DNA of 64,000 nucleotides, taken from positions 589,065-653,064 of the forward strand of contig NZ_AP011952.1 in the NCBI RefSeq assembly GCF_000828575.1, in the 5' to 3' direction. Positions 1-9,188 of this stretch are shown here, piece after piece (within the stretch, counting starts at the first letter, position 1; each line of letters opens with the position of its first letter). Both the position numbers and the translations under genes were made by a program. The notes under the pieces were generated by a model. It saw nothing but the letters and a program-made list of their open reading frames with translations. It searched no databases and was not told the DNA's origin. Origin of the DNA: Methanothermobacter sp. CaT2. GTDB taxonomy: Archaea; Methanobacteriota; Methanobacteria; Methanobacteriales; Methanothermobacteraceae.

Positions 1-3000
1 CCCACATTCTGTGAGGAGCTCTGAGTACCTGGACTTGCCGCTGAAACACCTTCAGATCCTCCTGAGGTTCCACTACTTCCATCATGAGGCTGCCCTCCGG
101 GTGTTGAACCTGATTCTCCACCCTGGTTTGGGTTCTCAGATGGTGCAAAGGCTGCGGCCCCTGTGGCTTCGTATATCTTTGACTTAACCCTGGCAAGTAG
201 ATCAGGGTTAACATACTGCATTGCCCACTCCATCATTGCAAGGTTGCCGCAGCTGCAGTCACAGCATGCCACACCGTACTCAGCAACAGTGCTTGCCCAT
301 GTATTTGCAACCAGCCTCAGAGTGGCCTCATCAGCCTTCCAGAAGCCCTTATGTGCTGCTGTTAATAGCGTCCCTGTTATACTGATCATAGAATATGCCC
401 TGTTACCTGTGGAGAGCCATCTGTTCACACCTAGATTGTATTTGTCTTTAATGTATATGTCTGTGATCTCATTCCAGTCATAGTCATCAACAAGCTGTGG
501 TGCGGTAACCTGCCATCCCCAGAGGTATGCGACGAACTTGTTTGAGATGGTCCTTGCACCGCTATATCCCTCGTTCATCATTGACTTTATCCATTCAGGG
601 TTGTAGTAGCGTGTCCTCATTTCACGTCTCATGAACTCCTGCAGTGAGACAACTTCAGGCCTTGATGGGTTGGCGTAGTAGAGCACATTGAGTGAAGGTG
701 CCACCCCACCGTTGACCTTCTCAATTGCCATTGAGAGGCCCCCATAGTAGTCGTAGTAGTCATCGTTGTCAATTACACCATAAAGGTTGGTGCTCCTGCT
801 GTGGTATGCCACTGTTACACCCTTCAGGAGATTCTCAAAGAGACCTTCCATTGATGCTCCCCAGCGCGTGTTTGAGTATGCGTGACTCATCCTTCTGAGG
901 TATACATCGGCAAGTTCTGACCTGTTATCCCATGTCCATGCCTCTTCAACACCATGGTTAACCCCTGCGCCATAGTCACCGACAGGTGGAGCGAATATAC
1001 GTGTTATGGCAGTATCACCGTCATAACCTGCGAGTACCAGCTCTACCCAGTGCTTTGCAATGTAATTGACGTTAAGTGAATCATTTTTGTCTATGATTTT
1101 AAGAAGATCTGCCATTGTCTTAGCCTGTTTGAACTGTCCTGTGAGCAGTGGATCTAGGGCAAGGTCAAGCTGTGTCTTGAGTTCGGGGTAAGCTTGAAGG
1201 ATCTTTGAGTATGATGCTCCGAGTGCAACCCTGTATGCTACGTCCATTTTGGCCAGAAGGTTGGGGAATAGATCCCTGAAGAGGCCACTGGTGGTTACTA
1301 TGACATCAATCCTTGGCCTTGATGTGAGGTTTGAAAGGCCCATGCTGCTTCTCACATTATTGAGGTCTGATAGAAGCTCTGTTAAATTTGTTGGAACTAT
1401 GTAGGATAGTTTTCCGCCTCCGAGCCAGGTCTTATCGTCCATCTTTGGCTGCACACCCAGCATTCTCAGGACGAATGAAACCATTGCACCGTCGTCTCTT
1501 GCCGTCTCAACGCACCAGACCACCGCAGCCATCTTTTCAGGAATTGTATCGAGCTGGGCCAGGGCCATATCTGCGAGCCTCTTACCAAGATCCCACGCCA
1601 CCTTTGTTGGTAGTGTGTTGTCGTCCTGGGCATAGAAGTTTCTTCCTGTTGGAAGGGCGTATGGGGCCTTAACTGGATCTCCTCCCTTTGCAGGAGTTAT
1701 GTAGTGTCCGGATAGACCCTCCATAAGTGCATCCATTTCACTGGAAGGACTGTCCTTAAGGAGTGATGCATACTGGAGTGCCAGCTCAAGCTTTGAGTGG
1801 AGTGTTGCCTTGAGAGATGGATCCGTGATGTTTTCAAGTAGTGTGTCGATCGATGTTCCCCTTAAAAGTTCCATTATCATCTCTACAGTGGCATTGTTAA
1901 GTGCTTCAGCCTGTTCAAAGGTGAGGTTGCTGAAATTCCATCCATTCATCATAGATATGAGTCTCTGTAGTGATGGGTCCACGTCGCTGTCTGGTGAGAG
2001 CATCCCTGATACCATGAGGGCCACTTCACTGTCAGTCCAGTTGAGACCAAATGTGTCAAGTCCATAGGGCATCAGTGTACTGGTAATGCTCAGAAGGTAG
2101 TCATGCACCCTGTCTATGTCATCGTCCGTCATGTTGGTTGCGTTAATCCCAAGATCCCTTGCAAGGTCAAGTTTGATTATGGTTTCCCTGATCTGCTTTG
2201 CATATTCGTCTCTCATGGGGTTTCCAGTTGGTGTAGCCTCGTAACTTGACACGAGCCCTGCAAGTTCCTGAAGGTCACCGTAGAGCTTTGTTCTTGTCAG
2301 CGGTGGTGTTAAATGATCTATGATCACTGCAAGTCCTCTTCTCTTGGCTTGCAGACCCTCTCCAACACCATCCATTATGTAGATGTATAGTGATGGTGTA
2401 TCTCCTATGCATATATCAGGGTAATCAAAGGATGAGAGGGCATACTGTTTCCTTGGTGTCCACTCGTAGGTTGCGTGTCTTCCAACGTGTATCTGCGCAT
2501 TTGCACCGAAAACCGTGTTTACCCATGCATACCATGCAAGGTAGCAGTGAGGTGGTGGAACTATTGTGCTGTGGTAGAGGTTTGCAGCGTCGGCTTCCCA
2601 TCCCCTCTGTGGTTCCGGGCCTATGAAGACATTTCCAAACATGAGCCCCGGGATCACTACGTACTTCCTTCCATTTCTTGTTACAACCATGACGTTTCCT
2701 GGTGGTTCACCCCAGCCAGTCATCCCTGAAACATTGAGGGCCATGAACTGGTTTTTGTAGATGTAGAAGAGATCCCATGCCGTTGTGTTGGATGTGTTCC
2801 AGATGACTGCTGTCAGGGCAGCGCTCATTTTGTTTATAAGATCAATTGCTGTTCCTGCGATCTGAGGGTGTGTATTCGCATTTGAGATCATCTCCTGGGT
2901 CCAGCGGTTGAGTGTCTTGAGCATTTCATCCCTGACCCTGCAGTCTCCTTCATTGATACACTGCACCGCAACCCTTGTGAGTTCCTCTATGTATCCAACG

Positions 3001-4925
3001 GGACCTTCAACCATCTCCTTGCGGGCAACAGGATCAAGTGTATTGAACCATGCAAGGTAGTCCTCGTATGGCCACAGTATTGCATTTGAACTGTTTGCAA
3101 GTTTCTCAAGTTCACCGGGGGCCCAGTTGGCAACATTTATACCGTTTTTGATCATCATCTCAACCAGTGCATCAGCGTCCTGCGGTATTTCACCAACACT
3201 GTAGCCCTCTGCCTTCATGCGCTTGAGTATCTCAATGATACTTTCGGGGACATTAAGGTAACTTGCACCTATGTTCTGCTTACCCGGCGGGTAGTTGTAG
3301 TATACAATTGCCACCTTTTTGTCACTATTTGCCATGGTCTGGAGTCTGATCCAGTTGAAGGCCCTGCTGACAAGTTTCTCTATCCTCTCTGGAATGGTCA
3401 CTGTTATGTCCCACTGTGCACCTGTTTCAGGATCTGAACCTATCTCACCCACACCTATGGCAAGTGGTTCTATCTGACCCTGCATCTCTGGCTGTGCACA
3501 CTGCCAGTAAACTGACATCCAGCTGAATCCCTCCTCTGAGACAATCCACTGACCAATTGTTCTGTATGTAGAACTGGTTATCATTGCCCTCAGAACAGGG
3601 ATATTTGATCTATCAAAGAACTTGGTAACACTGGCACCGGATGTTGTTGACCCGGTTATAAACGTCAGCATATCTATGATAACGTTTGCCTTGACAGGGT
3701 ATTTTTCAGGGTTGGCCTCGTACTGAACAACGTTTGATGCATCTGTGAGAAACTTTACTAGGGCTGAATATACGTTCACCGGCTGTACTGTGCTGATCTT
3801 GAGACTCCTTATTAGGTTACCATTATCAAGTATCTGAACCTCATAAACATTCGCACTTGAGACGCTGGTAACACCAAGGATTGATGTGAGGTCAGTGTAG
3901 TTCCCTATTCCCCTGATGGCAGTTATGTTGTAGGTCTGGTTTGGCATGCATAGCGTCTGGATAATGTTCTGCATACCAGTCTGGTTGAGGATGACATAAT
4001 TTGACCATGTACCTATAACTGGTATGACGTTGAGTCCCCTTGAGACGAGTGCATCGATTATCTGCTGCATCGCATCAGCGTAGGTGACCTCCCCTGTGGA
4101 TCCAACATAGCTCAGGACAGCCACTGTGGGTTTAGCTGGATCCAGAGGATATCTTGTGAAGTAATCCTCCTTTGTAAACCTCTGACCATCACGGTAGAGG
4201 AATTCTGATGACAATGGAGAAGCTGGTTCAACAGTCGCAGGCTCCCAGCTGCTGTTCCATGGTATTCCGCGCATGTTATAGTACATCTTTAGTGCGAGTT
4301 TGAACTGATTTTCAAGGTTTGTTTTGCCCGCTGCTGCATAGTACAGGGCGCAATCTATCCACTGATGCAGTGCTGTGTTTCCAGGGTATTTCTGTTTATA
4401 TGCTATAAGAGATGTAAGGTCTCCGTCGTGACATGCGCCTATTAAAGTACCTGGTCTATCGTATGTTCCAATATCACTGTCGTTAACACCAGTGAAGACC
4501 TCTGTATTGTTTATTCTGCTCAATTTGACGAGAGTTGGTCCGCTTTCAAATGCAAAAAACAGTTTGTTTTCTAATATTGATGGATGGGCTCTTATAACAG
4601 CTTCAAAGGAACCGTTACCGGCGAGCTGTGTGCCCCATTCAGCAATTATAATACTGGAACTGTTGATGAGTGACAGTATCTCATCGCCTGTCATGTTACC
4701 TATCTGTGTGGTGGATCTTATCTGGAAATTCACCCTCTTCGCATCCCTGTTTGTGAGGTTCATTACAGTGTATGCAACTTCATTGTAACTCTTTGTGGCT
4801 GTAGATGACCCTATAACCAGTACAGTAGTTGAATTATCCTCCGTGCTGTTGTCTGCTGCTGCCACGCTCTGGCAGAACATTAACATGAGAAGAACTGCTG
4901 TTACTGTAATCAGATGTTTTCTCAT
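1..4925 (-). CDS. secreted CobN-like cobaltochelatase family protein (3' end cut by window)
   Basis: The open frame runs on the minus strand from an ATG at 4925 through the left edge, giving at least 1641 residues with the C-terminus missing. A ribosome site GGAGGTG precedes the ATG. Residues 1-23 are a signal peptide (MRKH, then a hydrophobic run ending SVAAAD). The body resembles CobN/BchH-type large chelatase subunits, with segments such as 'HVGRHATYEWTPRKQ', 'GDTPSLYIYIMDGVGEG' and 'LPTGRNFYAQDD'. CobN and BchH insert Co or Mg into tetrapyrroles in the cytoplasm with ATPase partners; a secreted version cannot use cytosolic ATP, so its reaction is unknown. The last visible residues (about 1600-1641) are a Gly/Ser/Pro-rich linker, which suggests a membrane or wall anchor beyond the edge. 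It lies downstream of the FmdE-domain and nicotianamine synthase-like genes on the same strand. The family call is firm; the function is inference. Confidence 0.88.
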   Translation of the reverse strand, partial: MRKHLITVTAVLLMLMFCQSVAAADNSTEDNSTTVLVIGSSTATKSYNEVAYTVMNLTNRDAKRVNFQIRSTTQIGNMTGDEILSLINSSSIIIAEWGTQLAGNGSFEAVIRAHPSILENKLFFAFESGPTLVKLSRINNTEVFTGVNDSDIGTYDRPGTLIGACHDGDLTSLIAYKQKYPGNTALHQWIDCALYYAAAGKTNLENQFKLALKMYYNMRGIPWNSSWEPATVEPASPLSSEFLYRDGQRFTKEDYFTRYPLDPAKPTVAVLSYVGSTGEVTYADAMQQIIDALVSRGLNVIPVIGTWSNYVILNQTGMQNIIQTLCMPNQTYNITAIRGIGNYTDLTSILGVTSVSSANVYEVQILDNGNLIRSLKISTVQPVNVYSALVKFLTDASNVVQYEANPEKYPVKANVIIDMLTFITGSTTSGASVTKFFDRSNIPVLRAMITSSTYRTIGQWIVSEEGFSWMSVYWQCAQPEMQGQIEPLAIGVGEIGSDPETGAQWDITVTIPERIEKLVSRAFNWIRLQTMANSDKKVAIVYYNYPPGKQNIGASYLNVPESIIEILKRMKAEGYSVGEIPQDADALVEMMIKNGINVANWAPGELEKLANSSNAILWPYEDYLAWFNTLDPVARKEMVEGPVGYIEELTRVAVQCINEGDCRVRDEMLKTLNRWTQEMISNANTHPQIAGTAIDLINKMSAALTAVIWNTSNTTAWDLFYIYKNQFMALNVSGMTGWGEPPGNVMVVTRNGRKYVVIPGLMFGNVFIGPEPQRGWEADAANLYHSTIVPPPHCYLAWYAWVNTVFGANAQIHVGRHATYEWTPRKQYALSSFDYPDICIGDTPSLYIYIMDGVGEGLQAKRRGLAVIIDHLTPPLTRTKLYGDLQELAGLVSSYEATPTGNPMRDEYAKQIRETIIKLDLARDLGINATNMTDDDIDRVHDYLLSITSTLMPYGLDTFGLNWTDSEVALMVSGMLSPDSDVDPSLQRLISMMNGWNFSNLTFEQAEALNNATVEMIMELLRGTSIDTLLENITDPSLKATLHSKLELALQYASLLKDSPSSEMDALMEGLSGHYITPAKGGDPVKAPYALPTGRNFYAQDDNTLPTKVAWDLGKRLADMALAQLDTIPEKMAAVVWCVETARDDGAMVSFVLRMLGVQPKMDDKTWLGGGKLSYIVPTNLTELLSDLNNVRSSMGLSNLTSRPRIDVIVTTSGLFRDLFPNLLAKMDVAYRVALGASYSKILQAYPELKTQLDLALDPLLTGQFKQAKTMADLLKIIDKNDSLNVNYIAKHWVELVLAGYDGDTAITRIFAPPVGDYGAGVNHGVEEAWTWDNRSELADVYLRRMSHAYSNTRWGASMEGLFENLLKGVTVAYHSRSTNLYGVIDNDDYYDYYGGLSMAIEKVNGGVAPSLNVLYYANPSRPEVVSLQEFMRREMRTRYYNPEWIKSMMNEGYSGARTISNKFVAYLWGWQVTAPQLVDDYDWNEITDIYIKDKYNLGVNRWLSTGNRAYSMISITGTLLTAAHKGFWKADEATLRLVANTWASTVAEYGVACCDCSCGNLAMMEWAMQYVNPDLLARVKSKIYEATGAAAFAPSENPNQGGESGSTPGGQPHDGSSGTSGGSEGVSAASPGTQSSSQNV

Positions 4926-4973
4926 GATCTTTTCACCTCCTTTGAATTTTTCAATATCCATTTATTGTGAAGA

Positions 4974-5080
4974 CAATATAAATTATTGTTATTACTATTT
5001 TGAGGCAATCGAAAAATAGAGTATTAATAAACCGTTAACTATTACTCATTTTATATGTGTATCAAGAAAACGTAATACCA
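4974..5080 (-). promoter_or_regulatory. promoter region of the CobN-like gene with three GAGTAWTA-type half-sites
   Basis: A minus-strand TATA box (AATTTATATT) lies near 4974-4984, about 50 bases before the start codon. Upstream are GAGTATTA (5019-5026, plus orientation), TATTACTC (5040-5047) and TAATACC (5073-5079). The first two form an imperfect dyad GAGTATTA-N13-TATTACTC. The order and orientation of the three half-sites match those before the neighbouring FmdE-domain gene. The regulator is unknown. Confidence 0.4.
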
Positions 5081-5110
5081 AATGTTAATAAAAAGAGAAA
5101 AAATTGGGGT

Positions 5111-8011
5111 TTATTTTCCTGCTCCGCCCCTGAGGAATCCGAAGGCCACGAGACCAGCGGCAACAAGGACACCCACGATACCGTAGACGTACCATGAGGA
5201 GTCACCACCACTGGAACCTGAGGTCACATTCTTAACCTCATAGGCCTTTGAAGGGGTTGATGCAGGCTCCTCTGACACTGAAGATGCAGCGCCCACCTCT
5301 GCAGGTGAAGCAGCCGTATCCACACCCGGTGAATAACCTGCATGTCCGCCGCTGATACCATCAGCTGAACCTGAGGGAACACCACCAGGAACACCACCAG
5401 GAACACCACCAGGAACACCGCCCTGGTTTCCGTTCTGTGATCCTCCGTTGTTCACCGGAATGAGGTCAGCAAGGGTCCTGTTTGCAGGTATGCCCTTAAC
5501 GTATGCAATGGGGTTCTGACCGTTTGCACCGGAGAGGATCATCTGAAGTTCACTCTCTGTGATGAGCCTCTCAGCATCGTAGGTCACAACCGGTGGAGCT
5601 GTCATGTAACTTGGTATCTCACCCTTGTAGAGGCTTATGAAGCCAGCTATCTGCTTCTCCCTTTTAGCATCATTGGTCGCACAGTCACTGGTATCGAATT
5701 GTGGCCATTTGAAGTCAATGACAACAGCCCTTCCAACCTTGTTCTTGTTGTCCCAGATAACAAGGATACCCTCAATGTTTCCGCCATAGGCGTATTCATT
5801 TTCAGGGTCGTTCTCTGTTCCGGGTACTCGAAGGTTGAAGTAGGTTCCCTGCCCGGGGGATACCCCCAGTCGGTAGACTATGGCGTCGTCCTTGCAGTAG
5901 ATGGTGTTACCGAGGTAGATGTAGTTCTCATCCTCCTTGAGGGGATAGTTGTTGAATATGTACTCTGTTATCAGGTAGCCTGGTGATACACCTGGACATG
6001 CATGGTCATGGAAGAGGAATGTCAGCACCTGATCGTAGGGTGGGTCGTTCCTCCATGCATTTGCTATGCTCTGTATGTTGAACCATCCATCCTTTGCAAA
6101 GACCTTTGATATCTTGTTGCTCAGCTGTGTGCTGTTCAGGGTCCTTGGGCCTATGTCATTCACGAATTTACCGTCTGAGGCATTGCTTGCAACAAGCTGA
6201 CCTGTTGTCGGGTCATAGTAGATGTAGACTGCATCCATTGTCATGCCATCGTAGCCTCTGAGGGCAAATGTGAACCATAGTGGCTTCCAGAGTGGCCTGT
6301 GTACCGGCAGGAGGGTTGCCCTGCTGAGCCTTGATCCCAGGACATCGAATACTCCGTCCCAGGCTGCGCTCATATCCTGTCCATTCACCCTTGAGTAACC
6401 AGCAGATGTTAACACCACAAGGTCCCTGTCATCCTTCTCAAGGTTTATACCCTTCTCTGTGAGGAATAACTGTTTTGCGAGGTTTGCAGCGTCAATTCCT
6501 ATCTGTTTTATCTGGTTGTATGTGAGGTTACCCCATGATAATGTGTTGTTTTCACGGGTTGCATTGGAGAGTCCAAGACTGTCTATGTATGCCATGTCAA
6601 GGCCATGGGCAATCTGGGCAGGTATCTGGTATGTGATGTTGTTTACCTTATCTGTGGCGTTCACAGGGTTTTCTGTACCCAGCAGATAGTAGTAGTGTGT
6701 AACATTGAGGTCCTTAAGTTCCCTGACGATTGTAATAAGTGATGTTGGGTCCTGTTTCAGTTTAGCTATGAGCCATGCATTGAATTCAAGCTCTGTGTTC
6801 TTTCCGGTCTGCTGCTGGAACTGCCTCCTGAGTGCCTCCTTGTCAAACTTCATCACTATGAGGTCACCCTTGAGGGTGTTGGGGTTCCATCTTATGAAGC
6901 CAACAAGGTTGGTGTCTGCACCGGTGGCTGTTGTGTTGAATCCACTGTAGGATCCGCCCTTACCCGGTGTTGTGTCGAGGAACATTAGGAGTGAATCATC
7001 ATCTGAGTCGCCCGGTACACCCACTGTCACGTAGCTTGTTATCTCACCGGGTGATCCTGGATTTGTAAAGTCCATGACTGGTGGATAGTACTTGAGGAGT
7101 GTCAGACTCATTGCATATCCGCTGATGGTACCCAGGCACATGTGCCCATGGAATGCAGCTGCCCTGAGAAGGTCTGATGGAGCTCCCTGGACCCAGGCAT
7201 TGGCAAGGCTTGCAACAGGGAAAGCATGGTTCCCATATTTGCTTACCAGAAGGTTCCAGTTTGCCTCTGTCATGTTCTTTGTGAGGTCGATGGTGTATAC
7301 CGCTTTACCGTTAACTGTTTTAATGACGACCGGTGATGTGCTTGCATTCTTGAAGTAGACTCCAAGGAGCGTTGCTCCTCTCTGGATTATGAAAAATGTG
7401 TCCAGTGGATCCACAGGGCTTTTCCTTATGACAAGAAGGTTGCCCTTACCATAGGTCACCCTTCCACCAGCCTGGTTGAGTATGCCCTCAATGACATCCT
7501 CTGATGTGTCGTTTCTGTATTTGACTATTCCTGCCGTTGTTATAACAAGCACGTTGCCGCTTGAGAAGTTGAGGATCTGGTCTGCCTTCTTTGTTATTTC
7601 CCTTCCCAGTTTGTAGGCGTCTGTGGCGTTCATTCGGAGCTGAAGTTTTGCGTAGTATTTTGTGTCCAGTGGATTTAGCGGGTTGGTTGAGATGGTGAAT
7701 TCATGTAGAAGATCCCTGTAGCCGGGTGCTGTGACCTTGATCTTGAATTTTGTGGTGTTCGTGATGTTCTGGTAGTTGAATATGAGCTTTGTTATGTTTG
7801 CCGCCGGATCAAAGGTCTTTGTGAAGTTTATCTTTGTCCCGTTACTGTCAGTGATGTAGTTTATGTCAGGGTTTATACGGGAGTTATCGTCGGCGTATTC
7901 ATATTTGACGTCAACCCCCACCTCACAGTTTGTATCAGCTGCACTCACAGAACCCGTAAGTGCCACAGCAACGAGAAGAACCATGAAAACCATGAAATAC
8001 TGTCTTCCCAT
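5111..8011 (-). CDS. secreted, membrane-anchored protein with two FmdE-type domains
   Basis: This 966-residue protein starts at an ATG preceded by GGAGGTG. Residues 1-24 form a signal peptide (hydrophobic run, then GSVSAAD). Two FmdE-family (PF02663-like) units are visible. The first has H288-G-H290-M-C292 followed by LGTISGY; the second has H668-D-H670-A-C672 followed by PGVSPGY. Both are preceded by a similar 'ANAW' segment, so the protein is an internal duplication about 380 residues apart. Residues ~870-930 are a low-complexity linker with GVPG repeats, and residues ~938-960 form a membrane anchor followed by a short basic tail. FmdE proteins are named from the molybdenum formylmethanofuran dehydrogenase operon; their biochemical role is not well defined, and the His/Cys motif suggests metal binding. 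Secretion, the duplication and the CobN-like and metallophore-synthase neighbours suggest extracytoplasmic metal or tetrapyrrole handling; that is inference. Confidence 0.9.
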   Translation of the reverse strand: MGRQYFMVFMVLLVAVALTGSVSAADTNCEVGVDVKYEYADDNSRINPDINYITDSNGTKINFTKTFDPAANITKLIFNYQNITNTTKFKIKVTAPGYRDLLHEFTISTNPLNPLDTKYYAKLQLRMNATDAYKLGREITKKADQILNFSSGNVLVITTAGIVKYRNDTSEDVIEGILNQAGGRVTYGKGNLLVIRKSPVDPLDTFFIIQRGATLLGVYFKNASTSPVVIKTVNGKAVYTIDLTKNMTEANWNLLVSKYGNHAFPVASLANAWVQGAPSDLLRAAAFHGHMCLGTISGYAMSLTLLKYYPPVMDFTNPGSPGEITSYVTVGVPGDSDDDSLLMFLDTTPGKGGSYSGFNTTATGADTNLVGFIRWNPNTLKGDLIVMKFDKEALRRQFQQQTGKNTELEFNAWLIAKLKQDPTSLITIVRELKDLNVTHYYYLLGTENPVNATDKVNNITYQIPAQIAHGLDMAYIDSLGLSNATRENNTLSWGNLTYNQIKQIGIDAANLAKQLFLTEKGINLEKDDRDLVVLTSAGYSRVNGQDMSAAWDGVFDVLGSRLSRATLLPVHRPLWKPLWFTFALRGYDGMTMDAVYIYYDPTTGQLVASNASDGKFVNDIGPRTLNSTQLSNKISKVFAKDGWFNIQSIANAWRNDPPYDQVLTFLFHDHACPGVSPGYLITEYIFNNYPLKEDENYIYLGNTIYCKDDAIVYRLGVSPGQGTYFNLRVPGTENDPENEYAYGGNIEGILVIWDNKNKVGRAVVIDFKWPQFDTSDCATNDAKREKQIAGFISLYKGEIPSYMTAPPVVTYDAERLITESELQMILSGANGQNPIAYVKGIPANRTLADLIPVNNGGSQNGNQGGVPGGVPGGVPGGVPSGSADGISGGHAGYSPGVDTAASPAEVGAASSVSEEPASTPSKAYEVKNVTSGSSGGDSSWYVYGIVGVLVAAGLVAFGFLRGGAGK
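5376..5423 (-). repeat. 4 x 12-bp tandem repeat encoding GVPG
   Basis: The unit GGAACACCACCA is repeated four times (the last copy is degenerate), coding for GGVPGGVPGGVP in the linker of the FmdE-domain protein. It is an extended, protease-tolerant type of spacer just before the membrane anchor. Copy number is likely to vary between strains. Confidence 0.85.
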
Positions 8012-8067
8012 ACCTTTTCACCTCCTTTTAAGTTCTTTAATGGTTAATAATGTACGGATCTTCCTTG

Positions 8068-8134
8068 GAGTAATAAGATATATAATGCTTTTGTTAATAC
8101 TTTAAGGCCTTAAACTGGAAAAAATGTAATACTC
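8068..8134 (-). promoter_or_regulatory. promoter region of the FmdE-domain gene with three RAGTAWTA half-sites
   Basis: A minus-strand TATA element (ATTATATATC, 8078-8087) lies about 70 bases before the start. It is flanked by GAGTAATA (8068-8075, plus orientation) and TAATACTT (8095-8102), with a further TAATACTC at 8127-8134. The second and third half-sites are 32 bases apart; the spacing is 33 bases before the CobN-like gene and 32 bases before the nicotianamine synthase-like gene. A regulator bound here would cover the TATA box. Confidence 0.4.
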
Positions 8135-8155
8135 AATTTTTTCAGAAAGAGGGAA

Positions 8156-8222
8156 TTCATGGGGAAACCCCATGAACTGATTGCTGGAGGGAAAATTTAA
8201 TATCAAACACCATTCTGGTGTT
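8156..8222 (-). terminator. two perfect short hairpins downstream of the metallophore synthase gene
   Basis: 8156-8176 is TTCATGGGG-AAA-CCCCATGAA (9-bp stem, 3-base loop). 8206-8222 is AACACCA-TTC-TGGTGTT (7-bp stem, 3-base loop). Both lie in the 335-bp gap between the synthase gene and the FmdE-domain gene and are followed on the minus strand by T/C-rich sequence. They could end the upstream transcript or act in the leader of the next one. The rest of the gap (8223-8346) is AT-rich and I see no gene in it. Confidence 0.4.
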
Positions 8223-8346
8223 ACATGTTACTCTTGAATGTCCCTACTATTTAACAATTTCTATTTTAAAATTAATAATAACCATCTGCTGTCATTCTCC
8301 CTGATGGTAATAAGTATAAGCGAGTGAATTCCTTTATCATGGGAAG

Positions 8347-9147
8347 TCAATCAGGACATTTAAAAACAAGTACCGAAGTGTTGTTAACCTTCCCTGATGG
8401 CAGGACAACTCCTGCCCTCCTGAATCCGGTGATATCATCATCACTGACAGGTGCGTAGAGGATAGCCCTCATACCTGTGTATGTCCTGTAGATAATCCGC
8501 GTTTCTGTATCAACATATCTGTGTATGTTCCTGAAAACCCTTCTCTTTGGCTCTGCAAGGGCCGCCACCATTAACACATCAAATTCAAGACCATCAATGA
8601 CGGTTTCATCTCCAGTTATGACATTCACACCATCAACTCCAAGGCCTTCGATGACCTTTCTTGAGAGCTCAGCGATGTCTGGTTCGATTTCAACAACATT
8701 AACTCTCATACCATAGACGTGTGAGAGAAGAATACCTGTAAGGGGTAGGGGACCACCTCCAATAAAAACTGCTCTCTCCCCTCTCCTGAATCTTCCAAGG
8801 GCAGCCTCATTCTTAAGTAGTTCAAGGTACCTTGGGTAGAAGTAGAATGACCTGAGGGTCTCCCAGGGTGAGTCTGACTCTATGACCTCCTGTGCCTTTT
8901 CCATTTCAAGCTTCATCCCGAGATTCACGTAGAACTTCCTTATCAGGCTGAGTGCATGATTCATTTCAGCATCATCGAGGATGTGCTTTGCTGATTCAAA
9001 GTCAATGGTTGAGTCATGGGCTATCTCCTCGATTTCATCAAGAAGTGGCATGACCCCGCTGGTGTCCATCTCATCGAAGTGATAATTCATTCCCTCGAGT
9101 CTTGAGGCTATCCTCTTTATCTTATCCCAGTAGATGTAGCAGCTCAT
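8347..9147 (-). CDS. nicotianamine synthase-like metallophore synthase (MtNAS type)
   Basis: The protein has 266 residues. Residues ~1-115 are helical and the rest is a Rossmann methyltransferase-like domain with the nucleotide loop FIGGGPLPLTG (128-138) and 'NVVEIEPDIAEL'. Glu81 and Tyr107, the residues assigned catalytic roles in the structurally studied M. thermautotrophicus enzyme (MtNAS, MTH675), are both present at those exact positions. The family moves aminopropyl groups from S-adenosylmethionine onto an amino acid; the archaeal enzyme makes a nicotianamine-like compound described as thermonicotianamine, a candidate chelator of nickel, iron or other metals. It is a cytoplasmic enzyme. 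The gene has its own TATA box (near 9191-9199) and lies upstream of two secreted chelatase/FmdE-type genes on the same strand, which supports a role in metal acquisition. The family is firm; the in vivo metal is not known from sequence. Confidence 0.95.
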   Translation of the reverse strand: MSCYIYWDKIKRIASRLEGMNYHFDEMDTSGVMPLLDEIEEIAHDSTIDFESAKHILDDAEMNHALSLIRKFYVNLGMKLEMEKAQEVIESDSPWETLRSFYFYPRYLELLKNEAALGRFRRGERAVFIGGGPLPLTGILLSHVYGMRVNVVEIEPDIAELSRKVIEGLGVDGVNVITGDETVIDGLEFDVLMVAALAEPKRRVFRNIHRYVDTETRIIYRTYTGMRAILYAPVSDDDITGFRRAGVVLPSGKVNNTSVLVFKCPD

Positions 9148-9188
9148 AGCGGTTCTCCTTAGGTCATGGTAATGTTATTGAACAGCAC

